From contig NZ_AKKK01000019.1 in NCBI RefSeq assembly GCF_000281065.1, positions 1-64,000 of the forward strand: DNA of 64,000 bases. The letters are read 5' to 3'. The notes under the pieces were generated by a model. That model made no database searches and was not told the origin of the DNA. It was given only the letters and a program-made list of their open reading frames with translations. Shown piece by piece: positions 17,343 to 26,081 of the stretch (positions within the stretch are counted from its first letter, which is position 1; each line of letters starts with the position of its first letter). The position numbers and the translations under genes are program-made. The stretch comes from Arthrobacter sp. M2012083 (GTDB lineage Bacteria; Actinomycetota; Actinomycetes; Actinomycetales; Micrococcaceae).

Positions 17343-18926
17343 CTAGAGCGCCGCCCTGATTTTCTTCAGGTGCAGCCCACGGCACGGAATGGCGGCGGAA
17401 ACGAGGTCTTGGCTGTGCTGGTGCTGCGGATCTGAAAAGAACTTGTCCGTGTCGGTGAGCTCCACAAGGCGCCCTTGGTAGAGGACTGCGACCCGCTGGC
17501 ACATGTGCCTCACCACGTCCATGTCATGGGTGATGATCATCAGGGTCAGCCCGCGGTCCCGGTGCAGGCGCTGCAACAGTTCAAGAATGGTCCGCTGGGT
17601 CAGCGCGTCCAGGGCAGACGTCGCTTCGTCACAGATGAGCACTTCAGGTTCCAACAACAATGCCCGGGCGATGGTGACCCGCTGCAATTGCCCTCCGGAG
17701 CATTGACCCGGGCGCCGGTCCAGGAGGGCGGGATCCAGCTCCACTTCTTCCATGGCCGCTGCGAGCCTGCGGGACCGTTCAGCTGCTGTGAGCCCCTTTT
17801 GCGACCGGAGCGGCGCTTCCAGGCTGGAACGCAGGGTCAAGCGTGGGTCGAACGAATCGTGGGGTTCCTGGAATACCAGCTGAACAGCCGTTGCTCGTGC
17901 GTCAGCCGCGATCACCGTCCTGGTGATGCTGCCACTGCTGATACCTTCCAGCCCAACAATGGCCCGAGCGAGAGTGCTCTTACCGCACCCGGATTGGCCA
18001 AGAACGCCCAGGATTTCGCCCTTTTTTACATCCAGCGAAACCGAGTCCAAGGCAGGCCGTCCCTTGCGCTTGCCGGATCCGAACTGCTTGACCACATTTG
18101 TCAGCGTAAGGGCGCTGCGCTGGTGGGTCGGAGCAGCCGGGATGCTGGTGGGCGCCAAGTTGGACGCTTCGAGCAGCTTGCGCGTGTACGTGGTCCCGGG
18201 GTTGCCCAGGACAGTTTCCGTGGTGCCGGATTCAACAACCACTCCCGCATCCATCACCAACACCCTGTCTGCAAATGCGGCCACCGAAGCAAGGTTATGC
18301 GTGATGTAGAGGACGCCCAGGCCGCGTTGGATCCGTTGCCGGTCGAGTAGTTCCAGGATTTGCTGTTCCAGCACTTTGTCCAAGGCCGACGTCGGTTCAT
18401 CGGCCAGAAGGATCTCGGGCTGACCGGCCAAGGCCATGGCGGTCATGGCACGCTGCGCCATGCCGCCTGATAGCTGGTGCGGGTATGAACGCGCACCCTG
18501 TTGCGGATCCTCGAAGCCCACCTCTGCAAGCAATTGGAGAACCTTCGTCTTTGCAGCACGGCCGCGTAGGCCTGAATGCAATTTAAGTGGTTCCCGGAGA
18601 TGGGCGCCGATGGTCTTGCTGGGGTTGAACATCTTCTTTGGCTGCTGAAACAACATCCCTAGCCGCCCACCTCGAACGCGGTTCAGCTCAGCTTCGGAGG
18701 CTCCGGTTACGTCCAGCGCCCCAAGCCGGATGGATCCCGACTCAATGCTCAACTGTGGAGGCAACAGCTGCAGCACCGACCGCGCAGTCATGGTCTTGCC
18801 CGAACCGGAGCCTCCCACCAATGCCACAAACTCGCCGGGCTTCACGGCCAGGCTGACACCTGCGAGGATAGGCCGCCCCGTTCCCTCACTGCGAACCGTC
18901 AGATCCTCAACGACGAGCTCAGGCAT
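17343..18926 (-). CDS. fused dual-ATPase of an Opp/Nik/Cnt-type ABC importer
   Basis: Cytoplasmic ATPase of about 527 aa containing two complete nucleotide-binding domains, equivalent to DppD and DppF joined. First domain: Walker A GGSGSGKT, signature LSGGMAQRA, Walker [12 protein letters not shown]. Second domain from about residue 270: Walker A GQSGCGKST, signature CSGGQLQRV, Walker B LICDEATSALD. The ATG at 18926 has GGAAGGAC upstream and overlaps the permease stop by 8 bp. It powers the permeases at 18919-20689. See the iron box at 22328 for likely regulation. Confidence 0.9.
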   Translation of the reverse strand: MPELVVEDLTVRSEGTGRPILAGVSLAVKPGEFVALVGGSGSGKTMTARSVLQLLPPQLSIESGSIRLGALDVTGASEAELNRVRGGRLGMLFQQPKKMFNPSKTIGAHLREPLKLHSGLRGRAAKTKVLQLLAEVGFEDPQQGARSYPHQLSGGMAQRAMTAMALAGQPEILLADEPTSALDKVLEQQILELLDRQRIQRGLGVLYITHNLASVAAFADRVLVMDAGVVVESGTTETVLGNPGTTYTRKLLEASNLAPTSIPAAPTHQRSALTLTNVVKQFGSGKRKGRPALDSVSLDVKKGEILGVLGQSGCGKSTLARAIVGLEGISSGSITRTVIAADARATAVQLVFQEPHDSFDPRLTLRSSLEAPLRSQKGLTAAERSRRLAAAMEEVELDPALLDRRPGQCSGGQLQRVTIARALLLEPEVLICDEATSALDALTQRTILELLQRLHRDRGLTLMIITHDMDVVRHMCQRVAVLYQGRLVELTDTDKFFSDPQHQHSQDLVSAAIPCRGLHLKKIRAAL

Positions 18927-19764
18927 GCTGTCCTTCCACCACAAGGACGTCCACCGGATCCGAGGCCCGGCGTGATGCCCGTTGACCGATCAATGTCACG
19001 CACAGGGCCACCAGGAAGACGGCGAGTCCAGGGGCAATGATTCCCCACGGAGCCCTCTCTGCGTACGGTTGCGCCGCTGCCAGCATGGAACCCCAATCGG
19101 ATTGCGGCGGCTGCACGCCGAGCCCAAGGTAGGACAGTGCTCCGACGCTGATCAGGAGCTGACCGAAGCGAAGTGTTGCCTGTCCCAGCATGGGGGCGGC
19201 AAGGTGCGGGAGGATGTGGCGGAAAATAATGAACCACGGCGAGCATCCCACCACTCGCGCTGCTTCGACAAAGCCGCGTGCCGAGACGTCATAAGCCAGT
19301 GTCCGGGCCAGTCGCGCAAACGGCGTCCACCCTGTCACGGTCAGTGCCACCAGCAGCGAGGTGAAGCCAGTGCCCATGGCAGCGACGATGAAAAGCGCCA
19401 CCACCATCTCCGGAAGTGCCAGCAGGACGTCGTTGGTGCGGGTGAAAAACTCATCCAGCCAGCCCTTGCGGCGGGCGCTAAGAACACCGACAACCAAACC
19501 GATGACTCCGGTCAGCACTGTGGCCAGTGCGGCAACCACCAGGGAGAAGCGACCGCCGTCGAGCAAGCGGCTCAGCGTGTCCCGCCCGAGGTGGTCCGTT
19601 CCCAGCCAATGCGCAGCGCCGGGTGGCTGAAGTCGTGCGGCGAGGTTCTGATCGTCCGGAGGAAACGGCGCCAACCAAGGCGCAGCGGCCACGGCAGCGA
19701 CAATCAGAACGAGTATTACGACGGCGGCAGCGTCGATCGCTGAACGGTTACGCAAGGGCTCCAC
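18919..19764 (-). CDS. DppC-type ABC transporter permease
   Basis: Membrane permease of 281 aa. Its N-terminal part has the DppC-family motif HWLGTDHLGRDTLSRLLDGG (about residues 52-71), followed by five hydrophobic segments and the EAA-type cytoplasmic loop EAARVVGCSPWFIIFRHILP. It overlaps the upstream DppB-type permease gene by 17 bp and the ATPase gene by 8 bp. It forms half of the channel for a peptide-, nickel- or metallophore-like ligand. Confidence 0.9.
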   Translation of the reverse strand: MEPLRNRSAIDAAAVVILVLIVAAVAAAPWLAPFPPDDQNLAARLQPPGAAHWLGTDHLGRDTLSRLLDGGRFSLVVAALATVLTGVIGLVVGVLSARRKGWLDEFFTRTNDVLLALPEMVVALFIVAAMGTGFTSLLVALTVTGWTPFARLARTLAYDVSARGFVEAARVVGCSPWFIIFRHILPHLAAPMLGQATLRFGQLLISVGALSYLGLGVQPPQSDWGSMLAAAQPYAERAPWGIIAPGLAVFLVALCVTLIGQRASRRASDPVDVLVVEGQHA

Positions 19765-20689
19765 TCACCTTCGGGCTAAGGATCCGGTGCAGGAAATCGG
19801 CGAGAGTGGTGATTGCGACAGCCAGTGCCACTACAACCACCACGCCGCCCTGGGCCAACGGTATGTCGCTGTTGATAACGGCGTCGTAGAGAAGCCTTCC
19901 CATGCCGGGAATGGCGAAGATCACCTCCACAATGACCGAGCCCCCCAGCAGGCCCGCGAACCACACCGCGAACAGAGTGGACAACGGGACCAGGCCGTTG
20001 GGCACAACGTGCCGCAGGATTGTCTGGACGTGGCTCAGTCCCCGGGCTCGCGCGGCGGAAATGTGTTCGGCTTCGAGGGCATCGATCATTCCTGACCGCA
20101 CGGCAGAAGTGAAGAAGCTAATGGGCCGCAATGCCAGTGTTGCCGCAGGGAGGACGATGGACGATGCCGTGTTCCACCCTGCGGAAGGCAGCAAGGACAA
20201 CTTGAGGGCGAACACGAGCACCAACAGCGGGGCCAACCAGTATTCAGGCATGGCGATGAAGGACTGCGTGACCGTGGTGATCAACTTGTCCGTCTTACTT
20301 CCTTGTTTCAGCGCCGCAACAATCCCCAAGGGCAGCGACACCAGCACTGCGGTGCCCAAGGCCACGAACACCAGGCTCAGGGTGATGCCCAAAGCGGGTA
20401 GTACCTGGTCAACTACCGGCGTCCTGCTGATATGGGACAAGCCCATATCCCCGGTGAAGAAGTCCCCCAGCCAGCGCAGGTACTGGACGGGAAGAGGATC
20501 GTTGAGTCCCAGACTCTCGCCCAAGGCCCGAACGGTGGCCTCATCCACCACATCCCCGGCGACGCGGGAGCGGATGATTTTCCGTACAGGATCACCCGGG
20601 GTGACAAAGGGAATAAGGAATACGGCGAAAGACGACAGCAGGACGGCGACCACGAGGGTCGCCGTCCGCTTCGCAAGGAACGTGATCAT
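19748..20689 (-). CDS. DppB-type ABC transporter permease
   Basis: Membrane permease of 313 aa. N-terminal helix (TATLVVAVLLSSFAVFLIPF), the family motif TPGDPVRKI shortly after, an extended external loop, and the EAA loop EHISAARARGLSHVQTILRH. The start ATG lies 31 bp after the binding-protein stop. Partner of the DppC-type permease in the same importer. Confidence 0.9.
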   Translation of the reverse strand: MITFLAKRTATLVVAVLLSSFAVFLIPFVTPGDPVRKIIRSRVAGDVVDEATVRALGESLGLNDPLPVQYLRWLGDFFTGDMGLSHISRTPVVDQVLPALGITLSLVFVALGTAVLVSLPLGIVAALKQGSKTDKLITTVTQSFIAMPEYWLAPLLVLVFALKLSLLPSAGWNTASSIVLPAATLALRPISFFTSAVRSGMIDALEAEHISAARARGLSHVQTILRHVVPNGLVPLSTLFAVWFAGLLGGSVIVEVIFAIPGMGRLLYDAVINSDIPLAQGGVVVVVALAVAITTLADFLHRILSPKVSGALA

Positions 20690-20720
20690 GCTGATTTGTC
20701 TGTCGGTCCCGGTGTGGTTG

Positions 20721-22310
20721 CTAGGAGCCCGACTTGGCCGTTTGCGCGGTCAGTACGTAACGGGAAAGCGGATCCTGAACGTAGGACATGACGTTGCTGC
20801 GGACCGCGTCGGTTGCCTGTTCATTGACGAGCCAGAGGTTGACCGCCTGGTCATCCAGGAGCTGACCGGCTTTGGCATACAGCTTGTAACGTTCCTCGCT
20901 GTTGGACGTGCGGGCTGCTTCGGTGATGATCGCGTCAAACTCTTCGTTGCAGAAGTGGCTGAGGTTGTACGTGCCCTTGCACGTGTAATCGGCCGTCAGG
21001 AAGCCGATGGGATCAGCGATGTCAATGAGTCGGTTGCGCTGGCTCAGGATCATGTCGTAGTCCCCTGCCAGGACGTCCGGCTCAGCGGACGCGTATTCCT
21101 TGGCCTGGATGGCAACGGGTACGCCGATGTTCTTGAGGTTGTCCTGGATCACGGTTGCGACGTCTGCGAACTCGGCACGTTCTACAATCGCGATGATTTC
21201 CAACGGCCTATCGGCTGTGTATCCGGCATTGGCGAGAAGCTTCTTCGCTTCTTCAACGTTCTGCTTCGGCGAGCTTGCAGTGCTCGATGCCCACGGCTCC
21301 GACGGCGCATAGGGACCGGCTGCCGGAAGCGCTGCGCCCTCGTAGACGCTGGCGGCCAACGCCTCGAGGTCCAGCGCTGAGCGGAGTGCCTTGCGGAAGT
21401 CGACGTTGTTGAAGGGGGCGCGGCCATTGTTCATGTACAGCGTGGCCGTGCGTGGTGAGTCTGCCTTCAGTACGGAAACTTCGGGCGCATTCTCAAGCGA
21501 GGACAAGGCAGAGGCCGGGATGGAGAGGGAAATGTCCGCCTCACCGGTTTGAACCTGAGCCGCGCGTGTTGCGCCGTTGGTGATGAACCGCACTTCAGCT
21601 CCTGCGAGCTGCACGTCTCCACCCCAGTAATTTTCGTTGCGGTCCAGTGTCAGGGATTGTTTCGCTTTCTCTGAAACCGGAGTGAACGGGCCTGTGCAGT
21701 GCCCGAAGGGATTGACGGTGGCGCCTGCGTAAGCGGCAGGAGCAAGAACGCCGGTGTTGACGCTTGCAAGGCGGAACGGTACCAAGGGGTTTTCCACGGG
21801 CGTGGTTACGCGAACTGTCTTGGCATCCCGTGCTTGGACAGCACTGACGACGCTTGGGCTGAACGCCCTGGCAGGGACCTTGGCCTTGAGGACATGGTTG
21901 AGGGAAGCGGCCACTGCCTCTGCGGTGAGATCGGTGCCGTCCTGGAATTTCACGCCTTCACGGATGGTGAAGTCCCATTCCAACGGCGAAGCCTGCTTCC
22001 ACTCCGTAGCCAGGAAAGGAACTACTTTTCCTTGGGCGGAATCGTACTTGGTGAGGGTTTCCAAGCAGCCGGACAAGGACAGGATGTACGCAGCGTCGGA
22101 CTCAGGGGCCCAGTTGGCCACGGGCGCACGGAAGTTATCCACAACGATGCGCTGGTTGGTATCAGCCACCTTCCCGGTGGCAGCGGGCTGGCCACCGCTG
22201 AGGCCACAACCGGAAAGAGTAAGGAGGGCCGCCAGCCCGAGGGCTGCCGTGTAACGGCTGGGAGTGCGCAAAAGGAACCGCCTGCTATGTACGCCCGAAC
22301 GGGTGGGCAT
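20721..22310 (-). CDS. SBP_bac_5 solute-binding lipoprotein (peptide/nickel/metallophore class)
   Basis: Extracytoplasmic binding protein of about 529 aa. Start chosen at the ATG at 22310 (MPTRSGVHSRR), giving a standard lipoprotein signal with lipobox LSGC; the frame extends upstream to 22409, but that part would translate the iron box. Family features: GVKFQDGTDLTAEAVAASL, and the domain II stretch PFNNVDFRKALRSALD. This class includes NikA and the staphylopine binder CntA as well as peptide binders. The DtxR-like box just upstream suggests an iron- or metal-ligand cargo; that is inference. Confidence 0.88.
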   Translation of the reverse strand: MPTRSGVHSRRFLLRTPSRYTAALGLAALLTLSGCGLSGGQPAATGKVADTNQRIVVDNFRAPVANWAPESDAAYILSLSGCLETLTKYDSAQGKVVPFLATEWKQASPLEWDFTIREGVKFQDGTDLTAEAVAASLNHVLKAKVPARAFSPSVVSAVQARDAKTVRVTTPVENPLVPFRLASVNTGVLAPAAYAGATVNPFGHCTGPFTPVSEKAKQSLTLDRNENYWGGDVQLAGAEVRFITNGATRAAQVQTGEADISLSIPASALSSLENAPEVSVLKADSPRTATLYMNNGRAPFNNVDFRKALRSALDLEALAASVYEGAALPAAGPYAPSEPWASSTASSPKQNVEEAKKLLANAGYTADRPLEIIAIVERAEFADVATVIQDNLKNIGVPVAIQAKEYASAEPDVLAGDYDMILSQRNRLIDIADPIGFLTADYTCKGTYNLSHFCNEEFDAIITEAARTSNSEERYKLYAKAGQLLDDQAVNLWLVNEQATDAVRSNVMSYVQDPLSRYVLTAQTAKSGS

Positions 22311-22327
22311 GGGGAAAGTGAAGACTA

Positions 22328-22346
22328 TTAGGTTAGCCTTACCTCC
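22328..22346. promoter_or_regulatory. DtxR/IdeR-type iron box
   Basis: The sequence at 22328-22346 starts TTAGGTTAGCCTTACCT. It matches 16 of 19 positions of the established DtxR/IdeR consensus (TTAGGTTAGSCTAACCTAA); the deviations are one central base and the last two. It ends 18 bp upstream of the binding-protein start (22310), an expected repressor position. It implies iron-dependent repression of the importer. Confidence 0.7.
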
Positions 22347-22424
22347 TGCTTCCAGAAAATTGACGCTCCGAAGTGCCGTAATAATGTGCTCAGGTTCACG
22401 GCCGTACAATCCGGGTGACAGGGA

Positions 22425-23405
22425 TCAGGAAGCGGGAATGAACCCGAGCCTTTTGTCCACGACGTTCTGCAGCGGTTCATCCCGGCTGAACCGCCAGAGG
22501 TTCTCCACGAACAGCTTCCCAAGATCTTCGAGGTAATCTTCCGTGTCGCCGCTCATGTGAGGGGTAAGGATGACGTTGTCCATGCCCCACAGCGGGTGCT
22601 CCGCAGGAAGTGGTTCCGGATGGACCACGTCCAGCGCCGCGCCGGCAATGGAACCTGAGCGAAGCGCGTCTACCAGTGAGTCGGTGCGGACCAGCTCCCC
22701 GCGCCCCACATTAATCAGGTGAGCCGCGGGCTTCATGGCCGCAAGGACATCGGCGCCCACCAAGCCTCTGGTGTCGTCGGTCAGGGGCGCAGCCAGCACA
22801 ATGTAGTCGAAGTCGCCTGCCACCAAAGCCAGGTCCTTGGAAGAATGGATCTCTTCAAAGTACCCATCTCCTGGTCGGTTGCTGCGCCCGGCGCCGCTGA
22901 CGCGCAGGCCAACGGCGCGGAACAAGCACGCTATTTCCCGACCAATGGAGCCCGTTCCCACCACCAGGGTGCGCTGGCCCTGAATTTTCCGGGTGACGCG
23001 ATGCTGCCAGCGCCTGCCCTGCTGGAGCCTCAGCGAACCTTGTGCGTCCTTCGCCATGTCCAGAACAAACCCCAGGGCGAACTCGGCGATGGCGCGACTC
23101 AGGACGCCACGCGAGTTCGTGTATTGAACGTCGCTGTTGATCAGGTCATCGAACAAGAGTTGACTGATGCCCGCAGCCGAGACGTGCACCCACTTCAGCG
23201 ATGAAGCTGCTGCCCAGTTCTCCCGCAGCGCGGGCGAGAAGGAATGCCATTGGTAGAGAACATCCGCACCATCCATTGCCTTAGCGAGACCGTCAGCCTT
23301 GGTCAGGCGGACTTCGGCCAGCTCCGCGATTTCGTCCAATCCGGGCGGCAGGGCCTCCCGGTACAGGACAGCGACGATGGGCCGCTTGCCTTCGGCGTTC
23401 GTCAT
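22425..23405 (-). CDS. D-2-hydroxyacid dehydrogenase family protein
   Basis: NAD(P)-dependent 2-hydroxyacid dehydrogenase/reductase of 326 aa. The nucleotide-binding motif is VVGTGSIGREIACLF, and the catalytic triad appears as Arg in VGRGELVRTD, Glu in VVHPEPLPAEHPLW and His in LTPHMSGDTEDY. Its start overlaps the preceding dehydrogenase stop by 4 bp. Last gene of the leftward five-enzyme operon. It may reduce or oxidise a 2-keto/2-hydroxy acid formed in the pathway; the substrate is unknown. Confidence 0.87.
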   Translation of the reverse strand: MTNAEGKRPIVAVLYREALPPGLDEIAELAEVRLTKADGLAKAMDGADVLYQWHSFSPALRENWAAASSLKWVHVSAAGISQLLFDDLINSDVQYTNSRGVLSRAIAEFALGFVLDMAKDAQGSLRLQQGRRWQHRVTRKIQGQRTLVVGTGSIGREIACLFRAVGLRVSGAGRSNRPGDGYFEEIHSSKDLALVAGDFDYIVLAAPLTDDTRGLVGADVLAAMKPAAHLINVGRGELVRTDSLVDALRSGSIAGAALDVVHPEPLPAEHPLWGMDNVILTPHMSGDTEDYLEDLGKLFVENLWRFSRDEPLQNVVDKRLGFIPAS

Positions 23406-24517
23406 GCTGACGACGCCGCTGCTGCTGGCGTGGGAGCGCTGCGTTCAGCCTTGCCCACAGCTTCCAAGACGTCAATGGCAGCCAGGACGGCCGCTGTGAA
23501 CTCAGAGGTCGACGACGGTCCTCCAACGTCGCGGGTACCAAGACCCTCGCGCAACACCGACTCGAAAGCCAACTGCAGATGCTCGGCAGCTTCGGGATGC
23601 CCCAGGTGCTGGAGCATCATTGCTCCGGACCAGATCTGTCCCACCGGGTTTGCCAGTCCCTTCCCTGCGATGTCCGGGGCAGATCCGTGCACCGGCTCAA
23701 AGAGGGATGGGAAATCACCGTCGGGATTCAGGTTCGCGCTGGGAGCCACACCGATGGAACCGGTGACGGAGCTGCCCAGGTCCGAGAGGATGTCGCCCAG
23801 CAGGTTCGAGGCAACGATGACGTCCAAGGTCCAAGGTTTGAGGACCAGATGCGCAGCCAAGGCATCCACCAGTTCGCTGGTGAGTGTCACGTCGGGGTAA
23901 AGGCGGGTGGTTTCTTCCACTACCTCGTCCCAGAAGGGCATGGTGTGGATGATGCCGTTACTCTTGGTGGCCGAGGTCAGGTGCCCCCTCCTCGACGACG
24001 CGAGGGAGGCGGCGAAGTGTGCGGCACGCGATACTCCCAGGCGGGTGAAGATGGTTTCCTGGACAGCTGTTTCGTGCGGCAGTCCGCGGTACATCCGGCC
24101 GCCGACCTCCGAGTACTCCCCTTCGTTGTTCTCCCGCACGATCAGAATGTCGATCGGTTCCTTGGACGCCAGCGGCGACTTGACGCCGTCGAGCGTTTTT
24201 ACCGGCCGCAGGTTGATGTACTGCTGGAATTCGCGGCGAATGGGAATCAGGAGGCCCCACAGAGATTCAGCGTCCGGAACCTCCGGGGAGCCCACGGCGC
24301 CCAGGAAAATGGCATCGTGCTGCGCCAGCTGTTCCAGCCCGTCCAGCGGCATCATGCGGCCGTGCTGCGCGTAGTAGTCGGATCCCCAGTCGAAGTGCGT
24401 AAACTGCAGGTTGATGGAGTGGATCTCAGCGATTCGCTCAAGGGTTTGGATGGCCGCAGGGACCACTTCCTTGCCGATACCGTCGCCGGCGATAACCGCG
24501 ATTTTATGGGTAGTCAT
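23402..24517 (-). CDS. tartrate/isopropylmalate-type dehydrogenase
   Basis: Metal- and NAD-dependent decarboxylating dehydrogenase of 371 aa in the isocitrate/isopropylmalate family. It begins KIAVIAGDGIGKEVVPAA, has the substrate loop IPIRREFQQYINLRP, and the C-terminal motif PVHGSAPDIAGKGLANP. The insert and loop resemble tartrate dehydrogenase/decarboxylase more than LeuB. It overlaps genes on both sides by 4 bp, so it is translated as part of a tight operon. It would oxidise a 2-hydroxy acid, with or without decarboxylation. Confidence 0.86.
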   Translation of the reverse strand: MTTHKIAVIAGDGIGKEVVPAAIQTLERIAEIHSINLQFTHFDWGSDYYAQHGRMMPLDGLEQLAQHDAIFLGAVGSPEVPDAESLWGLLIPIRREFQQYINLRPVKTLDGVKSPLASKEPIDILIVRENNEGEYSEVGGRMYRGLPHETAVQETIFTRLGVSRAAHFAASLASSRRGHLTSATKSNGIIHTMPFWDEVVEETTRLYPDVTLTSELVDALAAHLVLKPWTLDVIVASNLLGDILSDLGSSVTGSIGVAPSANLNPDGDFPSLFEPVHGSAPDIAGKGLANPVGQIWSGAMMLQHLGHPEAAEHLQLAFESVLREGLGTRDVGGPSSTSEFTAAVLAAIDVLEAVGKAERSAPTPAAAASSA

Positions 24518-26064
24518 GATGCATTCCGTTCTGAGGTGCCCGTCAGCTGCTGCCAGCGGGTGGCGGGCTCCGCCAGTTTGATAATGGTGCTCTTGGGCTC
24601 GGTCATTTCGCGGACTGCGTGCTTGACGCCTTCACGGCCAACGCCGGACTTCTTAAACCCGCCGAACGGCATGGAATCGATCCGGACGTCGCTGGTCTCG
24701 TTGATGACCACCGCCCCCACATGCAGCTTGTCGGCAATTGCCAGGGCCAGGTCAATGGATTCGGTGAAGACACCAGCCTGAAGTCCGTAGTCGGAGGCGT
24801 TGGCCGCATGGATGGCGTCAGTGATCTGGATAAAGGGCATGATGCTGACCACCGGCCCAAACACTTCCTCAGCGATGACGCGGGCGTCTGCCGGCACATC
24901 GGTCAGCACGGTGGGCTGGTAGAAGGCGCCGTGGCGCTGGCCGCCCACACGGACAGTGGCGCCGGCCGCCTTGGCTTCCTCCACCCATGCCTCCACCCGC
25001 CGGGCTTCGGCATCGCTGATGAGCGGACCGATATCGGTGCCTCGGTCCATCTTCGCTCCGACGCGGAGCGCGCGGGTCCCCGCGAGTACCTTTTCAAGAA
25101 CCTCGTCGAACAGCGAAATGTGGACGTAGACGCGCTGGACCGACAGGCAATTCTGGCCGGCCACGCCGAATGCCCCGGCTACGATCGCCTCCGCAGCAGC
25201 CTTGGCGTCAGCGTCCGCGCAGACGATCGTTGCATTGTTGCCGCCGAGCTCAGAAAGGATCTTCTTGGCGCCCGCGGCGGCAGCGATACGGTCCGCGGTT
25301 GCTGGCCCGCCCGTGAAAGAGATCAGGTCCACCTGGGGGTCGGTCACGATCGCCTCGGAAACCCCCGGTCCTGAGACAATGGCGGCCAGCCTGCCGGCCG
25401 GGACGCCCGCTTCCAACAACAGTTGGACGAAGGCGAGCCCGGTCAGCGGCGTACGGCCTGAGGGCTTAAGTACGACGCCGTTGCCTCCGATCAGCGCCGG
25501 ACCCAACTTGTGTGCCACAAGGTTTAGGGGATCGTTGAAGGGCGTGATGGCCGCAATGATTCCTACAGGTTTGCGGTTGTACCAGCCAATCTTGTTGGCC
25601 CCGGCCATGCTGTCTTCAAAGGCTAGAGTCTCTCCAACAAGTTCGCTCGAGGCGGCAGCGGAGAGCCGCAACGTCTCTGCGCAACGACGCACTTCGCGTT
25701 CAGCTTCGGTGATGGTCTTGCTGCTTTCCGCGGCAATGATCTCCGCGAACCGCACGGCCTTGTCCACGAGCAGCACTGCAGCCCGTTCCAAAGCCTCCCT
25801 GCGGTCCCGCAGGACCCAATCGTCTTCCTGGAGGTGGCGGTGTATGAAAGCAACTGCACGGCGCACATCTTGAGGAGTGGAGGAACACACAGTTCCCAAC
25901 AGAACGCCGTCTTCGGGATCCCTGACTTCGAGGATCCTGTCAGCCGTCTCCCAACGGCCTTCCAGGAACGCACCTCCTGGCAGAGCGGCGATACTTGCCC
26001 GTCTGTAGGCCGTCTCCTGCCCTGTTTTCGGGCGCGCTTCAGCGACTTTGGTTGATGAACTCAT
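24514..26064 (-). CDS. NAD(P)-dependent aldehyde dehydrogenase
   Basis: Aldehyde dehydrogenase of about 516 aa. Signature motifs: ITPFNDPLNLVAHKLGPAL, FTGGPATADRIAAAAG, catalytic Glu in LSELGGNNATIV and catalytic Cys in GVAGQNCLSVQRVY. The start is the ATG at 26064 (MSSSTKVAEARP), 17 bp after the oxidoreductase stop; the open frame upstream lies inside that gene. It probably oxidises the aldehyde released by the FAD oxidase upstream to a carboxylic acid. Confidence 0.9.
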   Translation of the reverse strand: MSSSTKVAEARPKTGQETAYRRASIAALPGGAFLEGRWETADRILEVRDPEDGVLLGTVCSSTPQDVRRAVAFIHRHLQEDDWVLRDRREALERAAVLLVDKAVRFAEIIAAESSKTITEAEREVRRCAETLRLSAAASSELVGETLAFEDSMAGANKIGWYNRKPVGIIAAITPFNDPLNLVAHKLGPALIGGNGVVLKPSGRTPLTGLAFVQLLLEAGVPAGRLAAIVSGPGVSEAIVTDPQVDLISFTGGPATADRIAAAAGAKKILSELGGNNATIVCADADAKAAAEAIVAGAFGVAGQNCLSVQRVYVHISLFDEVLEKVLAGTRALRVGAKMDRGTDIGPLISDAEARRVEAWVEEAKAAGATVRVGGQRHGAFYQPTVLTDVPADARVIAEEVFGPVVSIMPFIQITDAIHAANASDYGLQAGVFTESIDLALAIADKLHVGAVVINETSDVRIDSMPFGGFKKSGVGREGVKHAVREMTEPKSTIIKLAEPATRWQQLTGTSERNAS

Positions 26065-26081
26065 GTGATCCTTTGCCCTGC

